Positions 21,148-31,998 of a stretch of 48,728 nucleotides of DNA are shown one piece after another. A program made the position numbers and the translations under genes. Under the pieces are notes generated by a model, which did no database searches, was not told the DNA's origin, and was given only the letters and a program-made list of their open reading frames with translations. The number at the start of each line of letters is the position of its first letter. Position 1 is the first letter of the stretch. Source of the stretch: Mastigamoeba balamuthi (taxonomy: Eukaryota > Evosea > Mastigamoebida > Mastigamoebidae); the NCBI GenBank assembly GCA_902651635.1, contig CACRSC010000005.1, positions 89,444-138,171 of the forward strand, written 5' to 3'.

Positions 21148-21837
21148 GAACTGGAAAACTCATGCATAAACAGCAACCATATCCCTGAAAAGTGTGTGCA
21201 CTTCGGAGTGTCCTGTGACCCCTATCTCCCTGATAGCATCTATGGTGATATGCATACAACTCAGCAGCGACGTTGATAAGCGAAATACTCGTTGAGCACA
21301 GCAAACGCGGTGCGATAGGACCATAGAGAATATAAATGTCTGCGCTGTGGCCAATCCATGCCAATGCTCCTCAGCAGTCTCTTGCTCTCTCTCCAAGTGA
21401 GCCAAGCAACGTACATGTTCCACTCGGTCTGCTGTAGAATGATCTTTGATTCAGAATGGCGGACCTCCGCATCGAACGACACTGTATCCTGGGCCACGTT
21501 GGCCCTCTCAATATTCTGCACATGAACCTCTCTGGTCATGTCCTCCTCCTCGAGCCCCTCCTTCTTGACTGTCCCCGACTGCGGAGAGCCTCGTGGCGAG
21601 TGAGCCAGCCGAGGCTGCATAATAATGGTGCAGTTCTAGAGCGATCGTGGTCTTGGTCGTCGGGTCTGAATCGGGCAAGCTCAGTAGCCCTGAATGCCGT
21701 TGAACCAAAACGTGCAGCTTCTGCTATTGCTAAATCGGAGGTTCGATGGATTCAGGCGGAGCGCCTCTTTCAGTGTCGCTTCGCCCCCCGTTCCGTTTTC
21801 TGCCGCGAATGCTCATCGGAGTTCCCGTCTCTGTCGG
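21148..21837. other. Intergenic region; right part is the duplicated 3' flank of the small paralogue
   Basis: No gene was recognised. From about 21705 the sequence aligns with 22893 onward (shared words CCAAAACGTGCAG and GCGGAGCGCCTCTTTCAG), so the segmental duplication that produced the two small genes extends into their 3' flanks. Confidence 0.5.
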
Positions 21838-22287
21838 TCACACGAGCTTCTGGCGTGTTCTGCACCCTCTGCCGATGCTGCCCCTCCTGCGAGGCGTGGT
21901 TGCCTCGGCCTTGCTGGCGTTCGCCGCTCTCGGTGGCCTGCTCGTCGTCGGCGGCGTTGGCGACAGTCCTCTGAGCGAGACGGGCTCGTCAAACGACAGT
22001 TCGTCCGCGCACTGACTGAGTGCGGGCTGCTGCGGGGGCTCGGGCATCACCAACACGAGGACCCCTTCCTGCGCGCAGGCGAGCGTTGGCACCACGAAGG
22101 CGCCGCAGAGAAGAGGAGAGGGGAGGAGGGGCGAGGGATGTCGATGGTCTCCAAGTACCCGCAGGAGGAGGCTCTCGCGGGTCGAGTGCGACATGTGCAG
22201 CACACCGAGGCCGCTGCGAAGGCTGCTGCCCCACCCCAGCGACTGACGGACTGCGCACTTGAGCGTAGCCAGGTCGATCGGCTCCAT
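21838..22287 (-). CDS. Small unrecognised protein, paralogue 1 of 2
   Basis: Two inferred exons, 22287-22159 and 22068-21838, flank a 90-nt intron (GTAC...GCGCAG). The product is 119 aa. Comparison with the gene at 22951-23437 reveals two conserved blocks: GLGVLHMSHSTRESLLL before the intron and VLVLVMPEPPQQPAL after it. The intron is at the same place in both genes and its DNA is not conserved, while the exons are. That supports real coding function or recent descent from a coding gene. The C-terminal ~60 residues are Pro/Arg/Ala-rich and poorly conserved. No domain is recognised. The 90-nt intron happens to be open in frame, so an unspliced product is possible. Confidence 0.6.
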   Translation of the reverse strand: MEPIDLATLKCAVRQSLGWGSSLRSGLGVLHMSHSTRESLLLRVLGDHRHPSPLLPSPLLCGAFVVPTLACAQEGVLVLVMPEPPQQPALSQCADELSFDEPVSLRGLSPTPPTTSRPPRAANASKAEATTPRRRGSIGRGCRTRQKLV

Positions 22288-22950
22288 ACCGCTGCTCTCT
22301 TCTCTCTTACCTTAGTTCTGAACTTAGTTCTCCGTGACCAGAATAGACTAGATCCTGAAGAGGCTACTGGTGACGAGTGCCCGGGCAAACCTGCTGTTCT
22401 CTCATGCCCTGGATCACCCCGATGTCGCGCAGCCGAGTTTGTAGCACCTCAGAATCCCTCGTGACTGCGGGGTTTGAGGCGACTCGGTCATGCTCGCACC
22501 ACCACGGTGGTGCACGGCATTCCGATTGCAGTATCGGCCACCGAGACCACTCCACTCCAATCAATCACACCGCAAGACAGCTTTCACTGCCATCCACCTC
22601 TACTTGAGGAATCGACTGCACACTCCAGTCCCTGCAGTTGTGCATGCGACGAGATAACCGGAGCCCGGACGCTGGCTCCCTTGCAATGCCTCTCAAGTCT
22701 TCAAAAATGACAAAGAGAATTCCCGCTTCGATAAGCAAGTCGGAGAAGGGAAGCTGCTGGCGGTGCTGGCAAGGGCGGGGGACAGGCCGACGCCTCTCAT
22801 TGACGACGTTCATAGCCGACTTATTGCATCGACTACTTCGTGATCGTCGTATCAACGGGTTGTACAATAACTGGCACAGCCCATCCGGTGACCCAAAACG
22901 TGCAGGGTTCGCCTTTGCGGTTACAGGCGGAATCGGGCGGAGCGCCTCTT
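22288..22950. other. Spacer between the two small paralogues
   Basis: Holds the upstream region of paralogue 1 and the 3' flank of paralogue 2. No additional gene was seen. Confidence 0.4.
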
Positions 22951-23437
22951 TCAGCGCTGCTTAGCCCTGGGTTCCGATCCACACGCGCCAATCCTTCTCT
23001 GGTGACCACGCTGGCTTCTGGCATCTTCTGCTTCCGTCTCCGACCCCGCCCCACGTGCGGGCGTGGTCGCCGCTTCCTGCAGAGACCGTCCAGTACCCAA
23101 CGCCGTGCTCGTCGATGTCAACGCCGAATACCGCCTGGGCGAGTCGGGCTCGATAGCCGACAGCCCGTCGACCCAAACGCAGTTCCTGAGCACGGGCAGC
23201 TGCGGGGGCTCGGGCATGACAAGAACGAGGACTCGTTCCTGGTGGCGGAGGCGATTATTAGCACCGCGGGTCCGAAGGGCGAGGAACGGCGAGGATCTCG
23301 GGAGAGAGTACCTGCAGGAGGTTCATGCGGGTAGTGTGCGACATGTGAAGCATGCCGAGGCCTTTGTGAAGGCCGCCCTCCATCTCTGACGGTAGCCAGG
23401 CGGCGCGCTTGAGCATTTCCGGGCTGAGGGACTCCAT
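22951..23437 (-). CDS. Small unrecognised protein, paralogue 2 of 2
   Basis: Two inferred exons, 23437-23312 and 23238-22951, flank a 73-nt intron (GTAC...CACCAG) that contains in-frame stops and must be removed. The product is 137 aa. It shares GLGMLHMSHTTRMNLL and VLVLVMPEPPQLPVL with paralogue 1, and an intron at the same site. The C-terminal half is low-complexity and diverged. No known domain. It lies just downstream of surface gene A on the same strand, with ~250 bp between. Confidence 0.6.
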
Positions 23438-23686
23438 TCTGCTGCGCTCACTTTCTTCTGTTCTTCTTCTATTTGAGTCACAATTCTGATCTCTGTTCCT
23501 AGGTTTGGATTGGTCGCCCAATTTGGAAGCTGGCACAATGGACGGGTTCCGCCCAACTGGAAGAAGATGTTGTTGTCAATCGGGCGCACATCCTAGAGGT
23601 GTAGCAGCCAAAACGATTCGTACAGGGACTGCGTCGGGGATCTTCTTCGATTTCAATACGAGAGGCCTTAACTCGCCTCAACGACC

Positions 23687-26600
23687 TCAGAGAGCGCCCG
23701 AGCAGAGCAAAATGGCCACCAGGGGTGCCCCCAATCGCGAGGCGAGCGACTCCACAGCCACTGTGGTCCTGCACGGGCCGGCGGCGCTCTCAGGGGCAGC
23801 CCCATTCTCGCACGAGACGCAAGCTCCTGCTCGCCCAGGGGCTGACGAGTACGTCCCAGTCGCACACGTAGCGCATTCTGTGCGCGGGTCGCTGTCGGTG
23901 TCGCTGGTCCCCGCGGGGCACTGGTCGCACGCACCCGAGTGGCCCTCAGCTGTGTGCCTCCCCGCAGAGCACAGCACGCAGGGCGTCGATGCGTTGCTGT
24001 CGGCGTCGGTGAACCCGGCAGAGCACTTGAGGCACGCGCTGCTCGAGGAGTCCCACTCGGACCCCGCAGAGCACTCGACGCACGGTCCGACGTGCCTAAC
24101 GCCCGCGAAGAGCCCTTGAGAGCACCGCTGGCACTCAGTACTCGCGCTGCTGTCGGTGTCCGCGAAGCCGGCCCTGCACTCTCGGCACAGCCCGGCAGCC
24201 TTATCCCACTCGGACCCAGCGGCGCACACGGTACAGGCCCCCACGTGCTTATCCGTCGCGAAGAAGCCCTCGGGACACTGCTGGCACGCAGTGCTCGCGT
24301 TGGCATCGTGATCGGTGGACCCACTGGGGCACGGGTTGCACACATCGGTCGCCTTGTCGAACATCGACCCCGCAGAGCACTCGACACAGGCACCGCGATG
24401 CCCGACGCCAGCAAATAGACCGGAGGGGCACGCAGAACAGGTGGTGCTGGCGTTAAGGTCCTCGTCGGTAGTGCCACTGGGACATGAGCGGCACACATCT
24501 GCCACAGCGTCGAACTCGAAGCCAGCAGAGCACTCGAGGCACGCTCCATGGTGACCAGCACCAGAGAACATCCCAGCAGGACACCGCGAACAGGGGGTTC
24601 CAGCGTTGCTGTCGTCGTCGGTGGTCCCACTGGGGCACCTGCTGCACTCGCCTGCGGTGTTGGAGAACACTGAGCCATAAGAGCAGGCGGTACATTGTCC
24701 CGCTGTCCCTTCGACGGAATAGAAGCCCTCGGGGCACCTACGGCAGGCCGTCCTGGCGTTGTGGTCGTCGTCCGATGTTCCGGCAGGGCACGCGTGGCAC
24801 GACAAATTCAGGGAATCGATCTCCAACCCAGCGGGGCATGTGACACACGGACCACTCCACCCGGCCTTGGAATAGTGGTGCTCTGGGCAGGGGACACACC
24901 CCGTGAAGACATCAGAGTCATTATCAGACGCTCCTGGGGGACACTGCAGGCACTCCAGGTTCTGTGTGTCGTAGTACGACCCGGCTGTGCAGGGCTCGCA
25001 CTCCCCAGACCGGCTGTGCGGCGTGTACGTCTGCCCTCCGCACTGCTCGCACGCCGTCGAGATGTTCATGTCCCGGTCTGTCGTCCCGAACGGGCACGGA
25101 GTGCACGTGGCGGTGGTGGTGTTGAAGAAGCTGCCGCTGCTGCACGGCACGCACTCTGACGACCACCCCGGCGGTGACATCGCATCGGCCCCGCAGCTCT
25201 GGCAGGCTGTGTAGGCGTTGCTGTCGTTGTCTGTGGTGCCTGCTGGGCACTGCGCACACGTGCCCGTGGCTCTGTCCAGGAACGACCCCGGGCCGCACAC
25301 TACACACTCGCCGTGCCACCCGTCGATGGAATACCTCCCGGCTGGGCAGCTCTCGCACTGCGTCAGAACGTTGGAGTCGTGGTCTGTCGTGCCGGACGCG
25401 CACTGGCTGCACTTGGGTTTGCTGTCCAGGAACGACCCCACAGTGCATGTGACACAGTTTCCGATCCACCCAGCAGGCGCCGATGTTCCGGTGGCACACT
25501 GCGCACACGGTGTCCCCGCGTCGGAGTCTGTGTCGGAGGTGCCAGCAGGACAGGCTGTGCAAGTGATGCTGGTGTAGTTGAAGACGTTGCCCGCGGCGCA
25601 AGTGATGCAGGGCCCCGACCACATCTCTGGCGCGAAGGTTCCCGCCGAGCAGCCCTGGCACGCCGTGACTGGGTTGTGGTCGTGGTCCGTCGTCTGCTTC
25701 TGGCAGGCGGGGCATTCACCTGCTGCCCCTGTCTCCGCGGAGCTCGTCCCGTTGGCACACGGCGCGCACGGAGTGGCTGGCGAGTTGTCCGTGTCCCTGA
25801 ACCCTGGCTGGCACACCTCGCACGGCCCCTGTGGTCCCTGGAGGAAGTGGCCCGCGTTGCACAGCAGGCAGGCTCCGGTGCGCCCAACAGGAGTGGTGAG
25901 GCCCTGGTCGCACTTGGCGCACTGCGTGGAGGGGTTGCTGTCGTGGTCCGTGGAGCCCAGGGCGCACTGCGTGCAGGGGCCGCTGGAGGACGAGAGGTAG
26001 TTGCCCGGGTTGCAAGTCGTGCAGGGGCCGCTGATGTTGGCCGTCGCTGTGAAGCTCCACGGAGCGCAGGGCTTGCAGGCCGTGGTGCTGTCGTTGTCGT
26101 CGTCCGACGTCCCTGCGGGGCACGCCACGCAGGGCCCTATGGGCGACTCCAAATGCCTCCCTGGTGGGCACGTGATGCAGGAACCCCTCCACCCCTCTGT
26201 CGGTGTGTACGACCCCTTGGGGCAGGGCAGGCACGGGCCCCACGCGGACATGTAGTAGCTGCCCGCCGGGCACGTCTGACACTCGCCCGTCTGGCCGACC
26301 TCGCCCATGTACGTCCCGGCTCCGCAGTCCTTGCAGGGCGTCGCGGAGGACGAGTCGTTGTCGGTCGTCCCTCGCCGGCACTTCTGGCAGCCCCGGGCCC
26401 CGCGCTCGGACCCCGCAGGGCACGGCATCGTCAGCAGCTCGCGCGGCACCCTGGGCGCGAAGCCGTCGTCCGTGGAGTTCGTGCCGGAGCCCAGGGGGAT
26501 GTCGACGCCGACGGCGCTGCCGGGGCCCTTGGTGGTGGCGCGCAGCCAGCGTTTGGCGCAGAGCCAGAAGACGCGGTTGTCGCGAGCGTCGTAGTCGAGC

Positions 26601-27422
26601 AGGTCGATGGCGCCCTCGACGGTTAGAAGCACCTCCGCGTCCCTGTAGATGGTCGAACCGCACGAGTAGTACACGTGACCGTCCGGGGCCTGGATGGGCC
26701 CGTGCTCTGCGCGGCAGGCGTGGCCGCCGCTCCAATTGCTTTGGGCGCCCGTCCAGACGTTCCAGAGCACGGGGCCGCTGCCCGCGTGGACGGCTACCCT
26801 GTCGGGGTCGTACCACCTCAGCTCGGTCGGCACCGCGTCCCCCGGGAGCGGCCCCAGCATGACCGTCGTGCCCGAGCAGTCGCTGAGGTTGCAGCGGCGG
26901 ACCTCGCTCTTGACCCCGGCCACCGCCCACGCCCACACGAGCAGCCCGCGTGCCTCGTCGACGGCAGCGACGGTCCGATCACCATACACACGGCCCTTGG
27001 GCCTGATCGTCTGCCCAATGACCCCCGTCTCCCAGTTGACCTGCTCGGGCGTCGGTTCGGTTCGGACGGGTGAAAACCGGACTCGGTGAAAAATGGCCCG
27101 CCTCTCAGTTGAGCGAAAACGAATGTGGTGCGCGCGAACTGATGAGGGAGCACTCGCGTACCTTGAGGAAATCGTGGTCAAACGAGGAGTGGCCGGGGTA
27201 GAGCAGCAGGAAGGAGGAGGCGCCAGCGAGGGCCTTGACCGTGCCCGAGAAGACGCCGCGCCCGGGCGGCGGAGTCCACGGGGCCCCGTTACGCACGAAA
27301 AGCAGCGATTGTCGACTGTACGCCAGAAGGGCGTCCTGGTCCGTGGCCGCCGACAGCACGAATGCGAGTGCCGATGCCACAGCGAGCGTGGCTACGGTCT
27401 GCGGGAGTACGTGTTGCCCCAT
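23687..27422 (-). CDS. Giant cysteine-rich surface protein A (ephrin-receptor-like / GCC2-GCC3-type repeats)
   Basis: Exon 1 is 27422-27162 (87 codons) and exon 2 is 27040-23687, with a 121-nt intron (GTACGC...GAGCAG), giving 1204 aa. There is an N-terminal signal peptide. A ~200-residue head follows with VNWETG, VDEARGLLVW, APDGHVYYSC, STIYRDAE and DYDARDNRVFW stretches that recall beta-propeller (YWTD-like) blades. From 'LLTMPCPAGSE' onward there are 17 cysteine-rich modules with a GT.D.DS.A.T.C..C block and CxxC pairs. These are similar to GCC2/GCC3 ephrin-receptor-like repeats, and the D-x-D-x-N/S block could bind calcium. The C-terminus is a ~17-residue hydrophobic stretch at the very end, as in GPI-anchor signals. 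The role is inferred to be a cell-surface adhesin or coat protein. Exon boundaries follow the paralogues. Confidence 0.88.
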
Positions 27423-28255
27423 GTGGTGTGGAGACCTTTTTGATTTAAAGATGTGTAGATGCGGGTTGGTGTCACTGCCGGTGCATTTTGACTTCGCTTC
27501 TTTTCTCGTGTCGTCAAGATTTCTCTTCGGCTGGTTGTTCCACCAAATTTTGGAAAGGGCAAAGCAGACCGTATGCGTGGGGGGAAGGGTTCACGAAAGA
27601 GTTGTGCAGCCTCATCTTGATGCTTGCTCAGCCCTCACCGGAACTGAAAACAACGCCGATCGGTGTGCTGAATTCCGGGGAAATGCTGTTAGATGCGAAA
27701 TGGTCGTTTTCCCCAGCCCACCATCCTGTGGCTACGATAGAGGAGTTCGAAGGGACTGACGCTGTCCTTGAATTGCCCGCTGAGGTGCGTTTTCCGGGGT
27801 TTTATTCAGCGCTCTTCACATCTTTCTCCGCGAGTCGGTTGGGTGCATCTTCTCTACTCACAGAGGTCTTCTGAAATTCGGAATAGTTGCCACGCAGCTA
27901 TGGTACCGCAGGGAGGGACAGTCGGCGCCCTCGAGACCGCGAGGGTGCAAAAGGGCCCACCGCGCGTCTGAGGGGGTAAAACCAGCAGTGAAAGAATCAC
28001 TTTTCCGATGTAGCCGAGTTGTCCACAGAAAAGACAAAACGGGCAATACTGCACATGCGGGTCATCCTGATCGCAATACGGGTTTCAAGGGAGAACAGCA
28101 GGGCACACATAATGCGCATCCCCAGTAATGCCCGAGATCTGGAATAGCTGTGCGGAAGCCCATTCCGAATTTCGGAAGATCCGGTGATCATCGAAACTGG
28201 GAGCAACGGCACAAGAGAGCACTGCACAAAATATACCAACGCCTGTGAGCACCAC
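27423..28255. promoter_or_regulatory. Head-to-head promoter region between surface genes A and B
   Basis: A and B diverge from this 833-bp region. Both starts carry the same context CACCACATGGGGCAAC. AT-rich stretches lie ~25-35 bp upstream of each ATG: TTTAAATCAAAAA for A, and CAAAATATACC for B. These could serve as TATA-like elements. No other gene was seen. Confidence 0.45.
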
Positions 28256-31188
28256 ATGGGGCAACTCGGCCACCACCTCCATGCCACGCTGCTCCTGGCG
28301 GCAGCTGCTGCGATGGCAGCCGCCGCGGCGGGCACGGACTCGCTGCTGGCGGTCTCGCTGTACAACTCGCTGACATGGGTGCGCAACGGGTCGCAGTGGA
28401 CGCCGCCGCAGGGCCAGGGCGCCTACGGGGGGCCCACCAAGGCTCTCGACGGCGCATCCTCCTTCCTCCTCATGTACCCCGGCACCAGCAGCAACCTCTG
28501 GAGGGTGAGCTCTCCCCCCGTTTCCTCTGCCCGATTTCCCTCTCTTTCGGTTCTCTCGTCAGCTGCTTTACCGGTTGTTTTTTTTTTTGAAAACCACCGG
28601 CGGGGTCCGAATTTGACCGGAAACCATGCGGCTGTGCGAGCAGCTTGACTGGGAGACGGGGGCCATGATCAACTCGTTCGTCACCGCGTCGGTGATGAAG
28701 GGGTTCTTTCCCGTGCTGGTCGTGGACGAGCCCAGGGGCCTCGCCGTCTGGGGCACCGACTCGGGGCTCTACCGCTGCAACATGAGCGCCTGCACCACCA
28801 CGACGGCCTACCTGGGGACGCTGACGGGCGGGGTCTCGACCGAGATGAAGTGGTACGGCGTCAACAAGGTCACCATCCGCCTGGGCCGCAACCTCGTCCT
28901 GCGCGACATCTGGACCGGAGAGCAGAGCAGCCTGACGGGCGGCTACCCGTGCAGCCCCACCCACGGGCCCATCCAGGCCCCCGACGGCCACCTGTACTAC
29001 TCGTGCGGCCCGACCATCTACAGGGACGCGGAGGCCTTCCTGAGCGTCGAAGGAACCATCGACTACCTCGAGTACGACGCGCGCGACAACCGGGTCTACT
29101 GGGCCTGCAACAAGAAGTGGATCCGCGCCACCACCAAGGGCCCCGGCAGCGCCGTCGGCATCAGCATCCCGCAGACCACCGAGGTGATGATCGCGCCCAG
29201 GGTGCCCAAGGAGCTGCTGACGATGCCGTGCCCGGCGGGGTCCGAGCGTGCTGCCCGGGGCTGCCAGAAGTGCCGCTACGGGACAACCGACGACGACCTA
29301 TCCTCGGCAACTCCCTGCAGCGACTGCCCTGCTGGGTCGTACTCGAACCAAACGGGCTCCGCGGGCTCGTGTAAGAAGTGTCCGGCGGGCAAGTACCTCG
29401 CGTCGTCGTGGGGGCCGTGCCTGACCTGCCCCAAGGGGACGTACGCGCCGACGGCAGGCTGGCCGGGCAGTTGCCTCGTGTGTCCTGCTGGCCGCTTCCT
29501 CGCGTCGTCGTCGGGGCCCTGCGCGGCGTGCCCGGCTGGGACTTCGGACGCGGATAGTGACAGCACCACGGCGTGCCAGCCCTGCGCTGCTGGGACCTAC
29601 ACGGCGACGGCCAATGTCAGCGGCCCCTGCACGACTTGCGCGCCGGGCAACTACCTCTCGTCCTCCAGCGGCCCCTGCACGCAGTGCGCCCTGGGCTCCA
29701 CGGACCACGACAGCAACCCCTCCACGCAGTGCGCCAAGTGCGACCAGGGCCTCACCACTCCTGTTGGGCGCACCGGAGCCTGCCTGCTGTGCAACGCGGG
29801 CCACTTCCTCCAGGGACCACAGGGGCCGTGCGAGGTGTGCCAGCCAGGGTTCAGGGACACGGACAGCTCGCCAGCCACTCCGTGCGTGCCGTGCGCCAAC
29901 GGGACGAGCTCCGCGGAGACAGGGGCAGCAGGTGAATGCCCCGCCTGCCAGAAGCAGACGACGGACCACGACCACAACCCAGTCACGGCGTGCCAGGGCT
30001 GCTCGGCGGGAACCTTCGCGCCAGAGATGTGGTCGGGGCCCTGCATCACNNNNNNNNNNNNNNNNNNNNNNNNNNNNNNNNNNNNNNNNNNNNNNNNNNN
30101 NNNNNNNNNNNNNNNNNNNNNNNNNNNNNNNNNNNNNNNNNNNNNNNNNNNNNNNNNNNNNNNNNNNNNNNNNNNNNNNNNNNNNNNNNNNNNNNNNNNN
30201 NNNNNNNNNNNNNNNNNNNNNNNNNNNNNNNNNNNNNNNNNNNNNNNNNNNNNNNNNNNNNNNNNNNNNNNNNNNNNNNNNNNNNNNNNNNNNNNNNNNN
30301 NNNNNNNNNNNNNNNNNNNNNNNNNNNNNNNNNNNNNNNNNNNNNNNNNNNNNNNNNNNNNNNNNNNNNNNNNNNNNNNNNNNNNNNNNNNNNNNNNNNN
30401 NNNNNNNNNNNNNNNNNNNNNNNNNNNNNNNNNNNNNNNNNNNNNNNNNNNNNNNNNNNNNNNNNNNNNNNNNNNNNNNNNNNNNNNNNNNNNNNNNNNN
30501 NNNNNNNNNNNNNNNNNNNNNNNNNNNNNNNNNNNNNNNNNNNNNNNNNNNNNNNNNNNNNNNNNNNNNNNNNNNNNNNNNNNNNNNNNNNNNNNNNNNN
30601 NNNNNNNNNNNNNNNNNNNNNNNNNNNNNNNNNNNNNNNNNNNNNNNNNNNNNNNNNNNNNNNNNNNNNNNNNNNNNNNNNNNNNNNNNNNNNNNNNNNN
30701 NNNNNNNNNNNNNNNNNNNNNNNNNNNNNNNNNNNNNNNNNNNNNNNNNNNNNNNNNNNNNNNNNNNNNNNNNNNNNNNNNNNNNNNNNNNNNNNNNNNN
30801 NNNNNNNNCTGCGACCGGAACGTGCCTCAAGTGCTCTGCCGGGTTCACCGACGCGGACAGCAACGCATCGACGCCCTGCGTGCTGTGCTCGGCGGGGTCG
30901 CACACAGCAGAGGGCCACTCGGGCGCGTGCGACCAGTGCCCCGCGGGGACCAGTGACAACGACAGCGACCCGCTCACAGAGTGCACAGCGTGTGCGACTG
31001 GGACGTACTCGCCGGCGCCAGGGCGGGCAGGTGCGTGCATGTCGTGCGAGAGCGGGACCGTCCCCGAGAGCTCCACCGGCCCGTGCAGAACTGCTGTAGT
31101 GGTCGACTCGGCCTCGGTGTCTTCCCAGCTGGTGGTGCCATTTATGCAGTGGGCTGCTGCAGTTTTTCTGTGTGCAATGTACCTCTGA
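28256..31188 (+). CDS. Giant cysteine-rich surface protein B, interrupted by an assembly gap
   Basis: Exon 1 is 28256-28504 (83 codons, signal peptide rich in Ala). A 139-nt intron (GTGAGC...GAGCAG) follows, and exon 2 starts at 28644 with LDWETG. It has the same head as paralogue A, then five D-x-D cysteine-rich modules up to the gap. After the gap come two more modules and a hydrophobic C-terminal tail ending at 31188. Reading frames on either side of the 759 Ns are not in the same register, so the gap length is an estimate. From about 29600 to the gap the protein is almost identical to A, although the heads differ clearly. The full size is unknown. By comparison with A, roughly 540 residues (about 1.6 kb) may be missing. 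Confidence 0.85.
30050..30808. other. Assembly gap (759 N) inside surface gene B
   Basis: Run of Ns. The true length is probably different, because the flanking coding frames are out of phase and the paralogues have more sequence here. Confidence 0.99.
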
Positions 31189-31611
31189 ATGAGGTCCGAT
31201 GCTTCGAGTGAGCCAGAATTTAATAACGAGGTTCTTGGGTACATGTGAACTCATATGTCTGTTTTTGGCAGATTCACTTGCTCTCCCCTCTGGGGCTTCA
31301 GTCCGCAGTCCGCTCCATAGCTTTCGTTTGTGTCAATGCTATGAAAGATGGTAGAAGGACGAGGAAGCCGGGGAGAAGCCACGAACTGGAGGACTATGAA
31401 AAGCACTCAATTATCACGCCACTAGTGTTCTTGTGCCGTTCGCTTTTGAGAAGGATCAATTGTCGTCGTCGCGCTAGCACTTTTGAGATGCCTGCGTGGG
31501 TGGAAACAGAAGGATCTATGTAGGGCTTGTAACACAAGGCCGCTTCGGGTTTTTTTCAATTGCATGTGACCCCCACATTTCACTAGGACCAAAGCACCGA
31601 ACAAACAACAG
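31189..31611. other. Intergenic, nothing recognised
   Basis: Three-prime flank of gene B. Short frames on both strands have no family resemblance. Confidence 0.4.
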
Positions 31612-31997
31612 ACAATCATGCCTTCTAATCCATGGCATAGTTAGGACATAACAAGGAATCCTGAAGCTTCTGTTATTTTTGCTCTCATAGCACAAGCAGA
31701 GCGCAGATGACAACCGCAGCAAAGGGTAGCGATAGCTGGGCGCACAGCGACCTTGAATCGACGGCTGTCACACACGCTCCTACCCGCTTATCTGTCGAGA
31801 TCAATCCCCGCGGGCACTGCTCGCACGCCGTGGCGGCGTTGCTGTCGTCGTCGGTAAACCCGCTGGGGCACGGGCTGCACACATCAGTAGTCGCGTTGAA
31901 CTGCGATCCCGCAGAGCACTCGACGCACGCTCCCGAGTGGCCCACACCAGAGAACAAGCCAGTTGGGCACGATGTGCATGCGGTGCCAGCGTTGCTG
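31612..31997 (-). pseudogene. Duplicated 3' end of a surface-protein gene (C-like fragment)
   Basis: This segment matches 33169-33553 with only scattered differences, including ~75 bp of 3' flank past the stop. It encodes the last ~97 residues of a C-like protein (SPCPSGFTDDDSNAATACEQ...hydrophobic tail, stop at 31707), read on the minus strand. It is cut at the single N at 31998, beyond which unrelated transposase-like DNA begins. It may be the real end of a fifth gene whose body is missing from the assembly, an allelic contig end, or a genuine partial duplication. Confidence 0.75.
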
Positions 31998-31998
31998 N

